Of a DNA stretch of 64,000 nucleotides, positions 24,901 to 29,479 are shown in pieces. The position numbers were made by a program, and so were the translations under genes. The notes below the pieces were generated by a model. That model searched no databases and was not told the origin of the DNA. It was given only the letters and a program-made list of their open reading frames with translations. Source of the stretch: Parelaphostrongylus tenuis (taxonomy: Eukaryota; Nematoda; Chromadorea; Rhabditida; Metastrongylidae). The DNA is taken from positions 153,355 through 217,354 of the forward strand of contig JAHQIW010007096.1 in the NCBI GenBank assembly GCA_019055375.1, given 5' to 3'. Numbering within the stretch: position 1 is the stretch's first letter; every line of letters begins with the position of its first letter.

Positions 24901-25611
24901 GTGAAAAAAATGACTTATATAAGAATCACCTCGGGTAGTTTTTTCGGAAATGCTTTTAACGTATATAGCGCACTTTGATACCAAAGATTATTCCGTTAAT
25001 AATTAGGTTGTCTTTTAGGTCATGGTCAGGTTTGGAAATCAATCTGGTCGGATACTCATACCGTGTCGAACCCCACACATGGTTTTCTCATCAAGTAGCT
25101 GACGTAGACTCTTCCAGCGCTTCCAACACTGTTTTTTTGCGGCTAGTGAATTATCTGCATTTTTTTTCCTACAAAATTCGTTCTAGTTGAGAACGAAACC
25201 AAAATATTAACGTTCTCAGTCGGACTGTGAGCAAAATCTCTTGCGGTGGAACTGATGAAATTTTCTGGTGCAGCGAAACATATTTCTTAGAAATCGAAAA
25301 GAAAATACAATTTTGCCGTTTGATATTTGTGCTTGCAGCACTACATATAAACCGCATTTGGTGCTATTTTCCTCTTCAGTTTAATTTTCATCAGGACCTA
25401 TTTACTGGTAAAAAATATGTGCTGGGCCTAATTTGTAAGAATTCTTATGAAAATAAGTTACCGCTGTCTCTTTGAAGCTGCTAGACTTATTGTGTGATAA
25501 TTTCTATAGAAATTAGAGTCGATGACAATTCATGTAAATTTTCGATTCCAGTTCTTTTCTCTGTCGCCATATTATTTGGAGTTGCTGTCGTTATACTTTG
25601 TATGATTTTGC
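832..25611 (+). CDS. Multi-domain WAP / thyroglobulin-1 / antistasin / lustrin-like protein (gene span, exons listed separately)
   Basis: Span of one + strand gene reconstructed from about 24 short exons. Readable domain order is WAP, WAP, [Tg1 - antistasin - lustrin/EB-like], WAP, a Ser/Thr/Asn-rich linker, WAP, [Tg1 - antistasin - lustrin-like], [Tg1 - antistasin - lustrin-like], then cysteine-rich pieces and possibly a transmembrane exon. These are extracellular, disulphide-rich domains. WAP, antistasin and Tg1 domains are known in serine- and cysteine-protease inhibitors, so an extracellular inhibitor or matrix role is inferred. Splice phases agree across neighbouring exons from 832 to 6507 and from 9940 to 21100, and split codons repeatedly regenerate domain cysteines. 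Nematodes are known to have large proteins mixing these domains, but I do not assign an orthologue. The start codon and true 3' end were not found. Introns carry SINEs, mariner, RTE and hammerhead-bearing foldback elements. Membership of exons after 21100 is tentative. Confidence 0.7.
1735..1816 (+). CDS. Exon: first part of WAP domain 2
   Basis: Starts after TTGTTGTAG and ends before GTACTT. Reads a Ser/Pro-rich lead followed by VRIGECL and GAFCVQ, the N-terminal part of a WAP domain. Its two leading bases complete the codon left open by the 832-972 exon, and its last two bases join the next exon to give Arg. Confidence 0.6.
1937..2043 (+). CDS. Exon: second part of WAP domain 2
   Basis: After CTTCAG. 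Reads C-T-V-D-A-D-C-P-P followed by KCC, DGC and C, the diagnostic C-terminal part of a WAP core. Ends in phase 1 before GTAAG. The split codon plus the next exon's GT restores a cysteine, which opens the Tg1 domain. Confidence 0.75.
2044..2559. other. Intron sequence without recognised content
   Basis: Part of the long intron between WAP domain 2 and the first Tg1 exon. I see no gene or repeat that I can name here. Confidence 0.35.
2560..3475 (-). pseudogene. Degenerate mariner-family transposase
   Basis: Antisense to the host gene. Reading the minus strand from about 3475 down gives recognisable mariner pieces in several frames: a helix-turn-helix-like RNI..GTVND segment, a GDKSLEDEECSG-like stretch, SVDHSTVVRCL and WVPHKLT, and near the end PYSPALGPTDYHFL, the mariner signature before the last catalytic Asp. 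Stops and frameshifts interrupt every part, so it is dead. Full-length mariner transposases are about 340-350 residues, and this covers most of that in pieces. I could not define terminal inverted repeats with confidence. Confidence 0.75.
3577..4052. mobile_element. Foldback element, family B copy 1, with decayed hammerhead motifs
   Basis: Left arm (from about 3577) and right arm (to about 4052) are imperfect inverted repeats containing ACATG, then a GAGCCGTT block, on each side. On the minus strand at 3629-3673 the sequence has hammerhead layout: stem I GUGCUA/UAGCAC is perfect, stem II is GGUC..GAC, and the cleavage triplet is GUC. The CUGAUGA box has a short deletion and GAAA is AAAA, so this copy is probably inactive. 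The right arm carries a further decayed copy around 3945-3990. It matches the layout of the element at 50425-50840. Confidence 0.65.
4236..4385 (+). CDS. Exon: thyroglobulin type-1 domain of module 1
   Basis: After TTTCCAG, phase 1 in, ending before GTAAG. Reads RVFVPQCDPYGEY, then VQIQ, then KWCVDKLGHEIYG, a clear Tg1 domain. The usual VQC cysteine and the cysteine before WCV are missing (VQI and K-W-C), unlike the two later Tg1 domains of the same gene. It is also a single exon here, whereas the later two are split by an intron before or inside the QC..CWCV segment. Tg1 domains are associated with inhibition of cysteine proteases. Function here is inferred. Confidence 0.75.
4711..5015 (+). 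repeat. tRNA-like SINE, family 1 copy a
   Basis: Begins GAGCGCATGTGGCGCAATG and continues with an A-box-like then B-box-like segment (GGTCAATGGATCGC). It then has a body shared with 9433-9735, including CCATCC.CTTCGGGATCGG, and ends GCCAAGAGCTTTC. Lies in an intron of the WAP gene. The tRNA-like head and the shared 300-bp unit support a SINE. Confidence 0.6.
5016..5505. other. Intron sequence without recognised content
   Basis: AT-rich intron between the Tg1 exon of module 1 and the first antistasin exon. Nothing was recognised. Confidence 0.35.
5506..5587 (+). CDS. Exon: antistasin domain of module 1, N-terminal part
   Basis: After TTTTCAG and before GTGAGT. Reads NCTKPRSCP, RACGKQCSLG: closely spaced cysteines of an antistasin-type repeat. 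The first split codon completes Gly of the Tg1 ending (YG-T). Confidence 0.65.
5669..5805 (+). CDS. Exon: antistasin domain of module 1, C-terminal part
   Basis: Reads YRTDSDGCPLCEC, then C-rich RCNAGFVCRMV and KDCPPIPR. The D.GC..C.C pattern is diagnostic of antistasin. Ends with a single T before GTTAGT, and the next exon's GC completes Cys. The acceptor (GGTTAAG) is weaker than average. Confidence 0.65.
5902..6060 (+). CDS. Exon: lustrin/EB-like cysteine-rich repeat of module 1
   Basis: After CTTTTTAG and before GTGAGT. Reads NACPSGEP, VECNKQMLCPAGYFCN and GRSFCCRG. The pattern C..G.P - C - CP.GY.C - G..CC is the nematode lustrin-type cysteine-rich repeat. The same type ends modules 2 and 3 (16485-16697, 18519-18674). 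Confidence 0.75.
6352..6507 (+). CDS. Exon: WAP domain 3
   Basis: After AATTTCTAG. Contains a Thr/Pro-rich lead, STCVVSCRRSSDC, then VCCFNGCGMSCQF, a complete WAP C-terminal core similar to WAP 1. Phase 1 in and out, which fits both flanking exons. Confidence 0.75.
6880..8560 (-). mobile_element. Degraded RTE-type LINE relic with internal deletions
   Basis: Minus-strand relic in a WAP-gene intron. About 6950-7250 matches the reverse-transcriptase C-terminal part of the 40-kb RTE copy (AAAAGGTGGGCAC block and a CGTTCCTCA block). About 7340-7640 matches the segment between endonuclease and RT. 7985-8377 reads a diverged endonuclease N-terminus (IGLAET, GVGAVGMLV, MNID). 8440-8530 matches the RTE 5' leader with its GGAGGCG block. 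Large internal deletions and many frame breaks mean no function remains. Confidence 0.7.
8685..8935 (-). mobile_element. Penelope-like element terminal fragment
   Basis: Shares a block with 34800-34930 (AATCCA.T.AGCCAA.CACCTCC) which there lies next to a GIY-YIG-like coding relic. It contains a minimal hammerhead motif (8705-8740). Such motifs are established features of Penelope-like terminal repeats. Only the terminal part survives here. Confidence 0.5.
8705..8740 (-). ncRNA. Minimal hammerhead motif of Penelope-like type
   Basis: Minus strand: CUGAAGA, then stem II AGGC..GCC, then GAAACGUC with a two-pair stem III (ACGU) and cleavage triplet GUC. Stem I is short (GGCU against AGCU plus neighbours). 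Layout matches hammerheads with very short stem III known from Penelope-like elements and schistosome repeats. Folding and activity are untested. Confidence 0.5.
9166..9419. mobile_element. Foldback element, family A copy 1, with 14-bp target-site duplication
   Basis: The 14-bp direct repeat ATATATTTAGTAGT occurs at 9166-9179 and 9406-9419, bounding a 226-bp insertion. Inside, arms 9183-9236 and 9287-9340 are near-perfect inverted repeats (GGCTGACTTATAGAGCCC and its complement) around a hammerhead motif at 9233-9275. The right end reads CACTCGAAATGAAAG, the same terminus as the inverted copy at 53.7 kb. A long duplication of this kind is typical of target-primed reverse transcription, not of Tc/mariner or hAT transposition. 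Confidence 0.75.
9233..9275 (-). ncRNA. Hammerhead ribozyme motif (family A copy 1)
   Basis: Minus strand: stem I GCCCGA with UUGGGC (two wobble or U pairs), box CUGACGA, stem II GAU..AUC, GAAA, stem III ACACAUGU with a weak innermost pair, cleavage triplet GUA. All core nucleotides expected for catalysis are present. Confidence 0.65.
9433..9740 (+). repeat. tRNA-like SINE, family 1 copy b
   Basis: Begins GAGCGCATGGGCGCAGCGG, with B-box-like GGTTCGATCTC, then the same body as 4711-5015 (CCATCCACCCCTCTGGGATC, GCGAGTCATTGTAAA, GCCAAGAGCTTTA). Inserted immediately downstream of the family A element. Confidence 0.65.
9940..10124 (+). CDS. Possible exon: Ser/Thr/Asn/Gln-rich linker
   Basis: Open from ATTTTCTAG to the donor GTTAGA, with phases that match WAP 3 upstream (phase 1). 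Composition is linker-like (PSTSIRIQPSANQQTSN). There is no domain to confirm it, so the support is only splice sites, phase and openness. Confidence 0.35.
10156..10252 (+). CDS. Possible exon: linker continuation
   Basis: After TGTTCAG and before GTTTG. Phase 0 in and phase 1 out matches the 12261 exon. Another frame of the same stretch reads a cysteine-rich KTCSVPNISENCRPSC segment that looks like half a WAP domain, so the true frame is uncertain. Confidence 0.25.
10518..10776 (+). repeat. tRNA-like SINE, family 2 copy a
   Basis: Begins TGCCATGGCCGAGTAGTTG (A-box-like, Leu/Ser tRNA style), then GCGGCGCTCGTGGAGG. It shares a 250-bp body with 26323-26579: CTCTCCGGCA, CGCCACAGCC, GAATTGAATG, CGGATCA.AAAA.TGT. 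Confidence 0.65.
11487..11530 (-). ncRNA. Hammerhead ribozyme motif (family A copy 2, left)
   Basis: Minus strand: CUGAUGA box, stem II GACC..GGCC with one mismatch, GAAA, stem III ACACGUAU with one mismatch, triplet AUA, stem I GCCCAA with UCGGGC (one mismatch). Core bases are intact but the stems are weakened. Confidence 0.55.
11823..11866 (+). ncRNA. Hammerhead ribozyme motif (family A copy 2, right)
   Basis: CUGAUGA box, stem II GGCC..GGUC, GAAA, stem III ACACGCGU with one mismatch, triplet GUA. Stem I GCCCGA faces CCGCGC, so the lower helix is partly broken. Confidence 0.55.
12261..12409 (+). CDS. Exon: WAP domain 4
   Basis: After TTATCTTAAG and before GTATGA. Reads LGICPP, CREECQSDIDC, AKCCNATCGSKCMEP: a full WAP core. 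Leaves in phase 0, which matches the Tg1 exon at 12594. Confidence 0.75.
12594..12715 (+). CDS. Exon: thyroglobulin type-1 domain of module 2, first part
   Basis: After TTTTCTATAG. Reads TTACLQRLTAFI, then PPIQCEASGEFREIQCD, the standard Tg1 opening with both early cysteines. Donor is GTGATT. The split codon joins the next exon to give RQCWCV. Confidence 0.75.
13228..13310 (+). CDS. Exon: thyroglobulin type-1 domain of module 2, second part
   Basis: After TTTTCTAG. Reads QCWCVDSSGIEVLGTRTSS and PHCK, the canonical QC..CWCV..G....GT ending of Tg1. Leaves in phase 1 before GTATGA. Confidence 0.75.
13591..13630 (+). CDS. Possible micro-exon between Tg1 and antistasin of module 2
   Basis: Forty bases reading KTLVKTCDSDIP between an AG (ATCGGAG) and donor GTGTCC. 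It is the only frame here that links the phases of the 13228 and 13983 exons. The nearby stronger acceptor (TTTCCAG at 13582) would give a stop. Tentative. Confidence 0.35.
13983..14139 (+). CDS. Exon: antistasin domain of module 2, first part
   Basis: Reads HCPRCPRC, EPKSCAISCTKSNC, then LDTNGCPRNDKCQCKNPCE: antistasin cysteine spacing with the D.NGC..C.C core. Ends before GTATGT in phase 0. Confidence 0.7.
14321..14402 (+). CDS. Exon: antistasin domain of module 2, second part
   Basis: After ATTTTGCAG. Reads FHCPSSKICALVSVQC, then TCPAIPK, parallel to the module 1 and 3 sequences. Ends with a T before GTAAG, and the next exon's GT completes Cys. Confidence 0.7.
14403..15390. other. Intron sequence, nothing named
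   Basis: Part of the intron before the 16485 exon. A short stretch near 15170-15230 resembles the middle of SINE family 1 (CCATCCTTCCGGGCTGGG), otherwise nothing was recognised. Confidence 0.35.
15395..15545 (-). repeat. tRNA-like SINE, family 1 copy c (5' half)
   Basis: On the minus strand it starts GCGAGTGGCGCAGTGATC and continues through ATGGTTCGATTACACG and ATCCATTCGGAATTGGTACC, paralleling 4711-5015. The 3' half is missing. Confidence 0.5.
15600..16330. mobile_element. Foldback elements, family C copy 1 (head-to-head)
   Basis: Outer arms near 15610-15700 and 16255-16300 are inverted (AGCTTTTCATGAGGTC and complement). Inner arms 15835-15930 and 16000-16110 are also inverted (GATAACATATCA..ACATGTCC.CTGAC and complement). 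A second copy of the head AGACCTCGCTTGAGACAG lies at about 15970. The + strand hammerhead at 16212-16254 is canonical. The left minus-strand copy (about 15690-15745) keeps GUGUC but has lost the CUGANGA box. Confidence 0.65.
16212..16254 (+). ncRNA. Hammerhead ribozyme, all core bases intact (family C copy 1)
   Basis: Stem I GUGCAA pairs perfectly with UUGCAC. The box is CUGACGA. Stem II is GGC..GCU (closing G-U). GAAA follows. Stem III ACACGUGU is a perfect no-loop palindrome. The cleavage triplet is GUC. The palindromic stem III resembles schistosome and Penelope hammerheads that work best as dimers. Confidence 0.75.
16485..16697 (+). CDS. Exon: lustrin-like cysteine-rich repeat of module 2
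   Basis: After ATCAGTCTAG; the leading GT completes Cys left by 14402. Reads LIPCQLDQ, ALSCNLNECPRGEC and GVCCRTPE. The 3' boundary (before GTAAAA) was chosen because it gives the phase needed by 17157. The stretch after CCRTPE is not conserved, so the end is less certain. Confidence 0.6.
17157..17243 (+). CDS. Exon: thyroglobulin type-1 domain of module 3, first part
   Basis: After ATTCTAG. Reads CTLYRDGIEEL and VFQPACDNN, the Tg1 opening (F.P.CD). Leaves in phase 1 before GTTAG. Confidence 0.7.
17428..17547 (+). CDS. Exon: thyroglobulin type-1 domain of module 3, second part
   Basis: Reads GLFLRIQCDKSGTCWCVEV, then GRPLLGTRRS and NVCE: all late Tg1 cysteines. The +1 frame of the same DNA is open but has no such motif. 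Donor GTAGTA. Confidence 0.75.
17761..17894 (+). CDS. Exon: antistasin domain of module 3, first part
   Basis: After ATTCGTTAAG. Reads DCVHHCPRSLCPYG, LDGDGCPLMGCPC and SPCDKITC, a textbook antistasin repeat. Phase joins directly to 17547. Confidence 0.75.
18039..18096 (+). CDS. Exon: antistasin domain of module 3, second part
   Basis: After TTCTACTCAG. Reads VCLLRISKCSTSSC, then VPV, parallel to 14321-14402. Ends with T before GTGAG, again leaving a Cys codon to be completed. Confidence 0.7.
18519..18674 (+). CDS. Exon: lustrin-like cysteine-rich repeat of module 3
   Basis: After TAATATGCAG. Reads CNAGDRPFVDQRT, FSCTKTGEVCATGFYC and GVCCPRK: the same pattern as 5902-6060 and the best-preserved of the three. 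Leaves in phase 1 before GTTAG. Confidence 0.75.
19261..19304 (-). ncRNA. Hammerhead ribozyme motif, cleavage-site mutant (family A copy 3, left)
   Basis: Minus strand: CUGAUGA box, perfect stem II GACC..GGUC, GAAA. Stem I GUCCGA pairs with UCGGGC. The last base of stem III is C instead of U, which makes the triplet GCA, so it is likely inactive. Confidence 0.6.
19404..20850 (+). mobile_element. 5'-truncated RTE-type LINE copy
   Basis: Begins at the RT domain (CAGTTCTCATCAACAGCCTG) and runs to the 3' end (GTGATCGGTGATAAAGGTG). Readable pieces include RRGVRQGN.ISPKL, KIDGRQLHHL with a mutated catalytic box (IADDIVLIT instead of FADDIVLIT), RLRAHLFDSTIIPALTYAAETW and WTRAVTDWIPRDVKR. Many frameshifts. 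5' truncation is normal for LINEs. Confidence 0.8.
20868..20911 (+). ncRNA. Hammerhead ribozyme motif (family A copy 3, right)
   Basis: CUGACGA box, perfect stem II GACC..GGUC, GAAA, stem III AUACGUGU with one U-G pair, triplet GUA. Stem I GCCCAA faces UCGGGA with mismatches. Core bases are intact. Confidence 0.6.
21050..21100 (+). CDS. Probable exon: cysteine-containing segment after module 3
   Basis: After CCTCCCCAG and before GTTAGA. Reads LTCTNLPSNETPSC. Phase 1 in and out fits the 18674 exon. It looks like the first half of another lustrin-like repeat. A diverged duplicate of its 3' half (GACTCCATCGTG..TCATGG) sits at about 21245-21275 but is not open. Confidence 0.5.
21655..21726 (+). 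CDS. Probable exon: second half of a lustrin-like repeat
   Basis: Reads CPSTHYCLMIPGEKTGVCC before the donor GTGAGT, matching the CP..YC...G..CC end of the three lustrin-like repeats. The acceptor TGTTAAG would not match the phase of the 21050 exon, so a small exon is missing or the acceptor is elsewhere. Confidence 0.5.
22085..22165. repeat. AT-rich dinucleotide microsatellite
   Basis: Imperfect (TA)n / TATG run. A second, similar tract occurs at 22715-22770, so the pair flanks the repeat fragment between them. Confidence 0.8.
22168..22240 (+). repeat. tRNA-like SINE family 2 fragment
   Basis: GTCGTAACCAAGTGGTTG followed by GCGCGGCGCG. It resembles the tRNA-like heads at 10518 and 26323. 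Only the head is present. Confidence 0.45.
22240..22631. mobile_element. Element D copy 2 (partial)
   Basis: 22243-22290 is the complement of 31360-31410 (TCTAAAGAAAGAGCTCTG). 22505-22631 matches 31755-31886 (TGTTTTGAAAAACC, CAAGTCTCA.CTTTCGA, GTCCCCTC.TAA). One terminal repeat is missing. Confidence 0.55.
22780..25015. other. Intron or intergenic stretch, one weak transposase-like segment
   Basis: Mostly unrecognised AT-rich DNA. At 23890-24110 the + strand reads IIMHDNTARF, which loosely resembles the (H/Q)DNA catalytic segment of Tc1/mariner transposases, but nothing around it confirms this. At about 24265-24350 a tRNA-like GGCAGTATAGTGGTAGCACG with a later B-box-like segment may be another SINE head. 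Confidence 0.3.
25510..25533 (+). CDS. Possible micro-exon before a membrane segment
   Basis: Twenty-four bases between TTTCTATAG and GTAAAT, reading IRVDDNS in the frame whose phase fits the next exon. Very short, so the support is weak. Confidence 0.25.
25552..25611 (+). CDS. Possible exon: single transmembrane segment
   Basis: Between TTCGATTCCAG and GTGAGT. Encodes LFSVAILFGVAVVILCMIL, a 19-20 residue hydrophobic helix. If it belongs to the WAP/Tg1/antistasin gene, it would tether the inhibitor-like ectodomain to the cell surface. Linkage is inferred only from strand, position and phase. Confidence 0.4.
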
Positions 25612-26313
25612 GTGAGTTTTCCATGCTTCATTTCTAAATTCGATCTCGTGTGACTGAACAAGAACTAGAATTATCTGTTTTGAAAATTGAGTTATGCTCG
25701 CTAACAATGTGATAGCTAACTTTGGCCCTTAATCTCACCGGAAATGGTGCGTTATGCAGCGTCGATTTCATTAGTGAAACTATCCGCTGCTCAGAAGTCT
25801 AATTTACGCTTGCCGAGTTCAAATTATATAAATTCGCGTTCTAATAGAGATGTAAACACAAGTCAGGTAGTACTCTGGATACGGCACGCATGGCCTCCGT
25901 AAAGGCATTTCCAGAGGTCCTTTTCGCTGTACGGAACATTTGCACTATACTCTTACTTTAGTAGTTATTTGACAACTTCATTGTCTGCAATTCTATCACT
26001 GCGCTTGGTCTTTGAGAAAACCTCTTTAGAGCGATATAGCATCGAAAATAAAAATATGTTTCACGCTTGAAGTGCTTTGCTTTCACCTCTGGAGTTTGCG
26101 AATGGCTTTCCATTAGACCAGACTAGTAATAATTCGATGGCACAAATTTCGTTGATGTTGGAACTAAAGTTAATTTTTCATGTCCTTGAAGTACGCTGTA
26201 TAAATAAAAGGAAATCACGTTATACTCGGAATTTTCTTCTCACTCAAGAATTATATATGCATTTATGCACAAAAAGTAATGAGCTCGTTCAAAAATCACA
26301 GAGTATTAAAGTA
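25612..26313. other. Unassigned sequence
   Basis: No recognised gene or repeat. Any cytoplasmic tail or 3' UTR of the upstream gene would lie here. Confidence 0.3.
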
Positions 26314-26322
26314 GCACAAAGG

Positions 26323-26579
26323 GACTGTGGCCGAGTGGTTGTAATGCTTGTCGGGGCGCGCGTAGAGCCGATTTCCGACCCCACACTCTCCGGCACTCAA
26401 CGACAGCGCCTTATGGAACGCCACAGCCCAGGCTATCCTTGAGATCGTAAGGGCACTGGCTCAGCCAGTATTTCACGACGCTCAAGAGACGAAAGAACGA
26501 ATTGAATGCCAGCAGTACTGGGATGCGTACAGAGGATCAAAACACTGTTAAGACGGATCACAAAAGTGTCTAAAGAGTC
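26323..26579 (+). repeat. tRNA-like SINE, family 2 copy b, with 9-bp target duplication
   Basis: The tRNA-like head GACTGTGGCCGAGTGGTTG is followed by the body shared with 10518-10776. The 9-bp repeat GCACAAAGG lies at 26314-26322 and 26580-26588, which defines both ends. Confidence 0.7.
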
Positions 26580-26589
26580 GCACAAAGGA

Positions 26590-29100
26590 CCTAGAATTTT
26601 TGCGGAGAAGGAAGAATGCTTATTGATTAACGAAAATTATTCGCCACATGCAAAATCGATTAGCTGCTCTGCGCAGAGAGTTAAGCTTCTTCCTATTTAA
26701 CGCGTTGGGTTTATATCTGAGCGCGGTGTAAAGGAAATAAGAGATTTTATTTGACAAGTTGAGGTACTGTGGAGACATAATTACCAGTAAATGATGAAAT
26801 TCTGCATAAAGGCTTTCAAAAAGGTTTTTTCTTTAAAAAAGGCCTCCAAGTGTCAAAAGATCTCCTTTAACATAAGGAAAAATGATATAGCTACAGCGAG
26901 TAACACGTTCGCCAGTGCTACATAAGCTTTGTTTCTTTTTTTAATCGACGTTTTTATAATTGCTCGGCAGCTTTAGATGCCGATTTGAATACTAAGCTTG
27001 TTTGTTGATTTCATACTAGCTTCATACTGCATTTTACACATAAAAAAGAAGATAATATTTTGATGTCGGAGTGCGTTGTTCCAACTTCACAGCGAATTTA
27101 TTTGGAGTAGGTAATAAGACTCTGATTCTAGGCAAACTTCATCGTCATGAAAAATTTTACTACTATCAGAGGAACCTTTACGAAGGTGTTTTCAGTGGAA
27201 CCATGCACATTTGTCCTGAAGTCTTCATCTTCAGTGCTAAACTTACAAAGTTGGGAAAAACGACGCCTTTTGGTCTTTCTCCGAATTTCTTTCGACATTG
27301 CTCTATGAATGTATTTTGGAAACCCATTTTCTATAATGAACGACTTTTGAAAAAAAGTTATGTAGATTAACTTTTTTGATATGTGCCTGGAGCAAGCTCT
27401 GATAGAGTTTGCATTTATTTATTTAAGTACCACTTTGATAAGTACAGCCGTGAATTCAGTTGAAATTCACAGCAGAATTGAAAGTGGATGGATGACACGA
27501 AAAATTGCTGGTGACGAAAGCATTACCCATGGTACAATAGAATAAAGCCTCTTCTACAACTTCATAAAAGTTGTTATCCTAAAGTGTACTAGGTGGTATC
27601 GTACTGCGATAAGCAGTTCTATTTTTTACGTATAATTCATTGTTTTGCCATTGTTCTAGCATGTTTTACCCAAGAATATCTTTACTGCGGATTTCTATCA
27701 CATTCTATTATTAACTGACAATTGAATCTTTTTCAATAAGATACGCAAATTTTATCCGCAAGCTATTACATCGTCATCATAACGCGCTGCGCTCGCCGCA
27801 CCCGCCGCGCAATCCCGCCGTCTGTCGCCTGGAAAATCAACGTGACACTAAAGGGGTTAAGTGGACTTCTACTTTGATGGCAAGAATATGCAGATTCTGA
27901 TGAATTTTATTTTACCTGATAGGGTTGATGATAGGCAGAAATATTTGGGTTCAAAATCCAACAATACCATTCCGCTGTATAGTTAGTGACTGACGTTAGA
28001 CAATTTTAGTGTAAAATTCAGTTCACTTGTATGGTGAAAATTTGAAAATTGTCAAACATGTAATAAAGCCAAAATTTTGAAAATTTCTTAACTACGATAG
28101 TTTGATTGCCGCATTCACCAAGAGAGTGCATGGAACATTGTTTCAGGCCTTCATTTACCGTTTCACTTTGTGTAGCAGGACGAACAGTAACATAGAACGT
28201 GAGGGTAGTCAATTGGAGTTCGCCTCCCAATCTATACTCGGCGAGCGCCCACAACCTCGGAGTCGCAGTAACGTAAGCTCTCAGTTCCCACTATAGTAAC
28301 CTAGGAGTCATCGGTGTACAGACTTGAACTGGCTCTAAAAATGGTCAAAATAATTGGTGTTAATTCTCAAATATTGTAAATATATTAGGTGAATTTGCCC
28401 GAGAACATCTGAATCCAGTAGTTCGTTTTCTAACTGAGATCAAAAGATTCGCTTGTCGGAGGTTTTTTCTCCAATCCTGTAAGATATTTTCAGCATTTAT
28501 CGCATTTTCCGTCCCCTGCCACTGTGAGATCGGTTCACTCAATTCCACAAATACCTTCAATATCGATCGGTAGACAATCTACTTCATATTATTGACAAGT
28601 ATTATTCGAATGTTTTTTTCCAAGAAAATCCTTACAAAGAAAAATGCACCCTTTATTTCTTTGAGTTTTCGCTTTTTCTATGATAAATTAGCATATTGTG
28701 TCAACGTGTAATCGAGAGCTATATATTCGTATGTGTTTGCTCAGAACCTGTGTTCATTCTGTAATTTCCCGTCATATTGTATTTGTACAGATTGCATGGA
28801 ATACCTGTAATTCCTTAATAATAAGCTAGAGTGTTAGTGAACAAAGAAAGATGTGCTTTCCTAGTCGTTAATCAGTTCAACTGCTCTATTTCTGGCTACA
28901 TGTCTCCTTTAAATATTTCGTACCACTTCGGTAGGAGAAAATTAGCTCGAATTCTTATAGAATAGGAAGTTCACTCTTTTAGCTATCTGTTGTATCTTTC
29001 TTATCTGCTCAAGTACAAAAGTCACTCTAATGGAAGAACAGTTCCATTACTGGACATCTCTTGCTATTTCGTCACGTACGTGAATCTTCGATGACGTGCA
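26590..29100. other. Unassigned, mostly AT-rich sequence
   Basis: No confident coding exon, RNA or named repeat. A GC-rich patch at about 27780-27840 (GCGCTGCGCTCGCCGCACCC) stands out from its surroundings. An 82-99 residue open stretch at 27071-27370 has no recognised motif. Confidence 0.3.
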
Positions 29101-29121
29101 GATTTTTCGTTAACAATAAGT

Positions 29122-29467
29122 GATAATATGCCAAAGCATCATTTTTGAGCCACGCATGTCATGTGGTCTGTTAAAGATGGGCTGACTTATAAAGCCCGAT
29201 ACACGTCTTTCCACCTTACGATCTCGTCAGTCGGGCAGTTACCCATTCTCCTTTTTTGCAAATCTCTGTGAAGGCATCTTCCCCACATTAAGAGTTAGCG
29301 AAGACGAACGTTTTCCACTCTATGTCCAGTGAATTTATCACCGAACACAGAGTGTTGTACACTCGATTGCTCTTGGCTGGTATATTTAATATTGACATGC
29401 GTGGCTCAAAAATGATTATTTGGCATATCGAAATTAAAGCTGTGGTCTTAAGAAAACACTCGAAACG
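29122..29467. mobile_element. Foldback element, family A copy 4
   Basis: Ends are related as inverted repeats (ATGCCAAAGCATCATTTTTGAGCCACGCATGTCA against the 29393-29428 side) and the right terminus is CACTCGAAACG. The direct repeat AATAAGT lies at 29115-29121 and 29468-29474. The body shares CACTCTATGTCCAGTGAATT and CAGAGTGTTGTACACTCGAT with the copy at 53.7 kb. One hammerhead motif, 29194-29236 (-). Confidence 0.7.
29194..29236 (-). ncRNA. Hammerhead ribozyme motif (family A copy 4)
   Basis: Minus strand: stem I GCCCGA/UCGGGC is perfect, CUGACGA box, stem II GAUC..GGUG with a G-G clash at the closing pair, GAAA, stem III AGACGUGU with one mismatch, triplet GUA. The core is kept but the helices next to it are damaged. 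Confidence 0.6.
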
Positions 29468-29479
29468 AATAAGTAGTAA

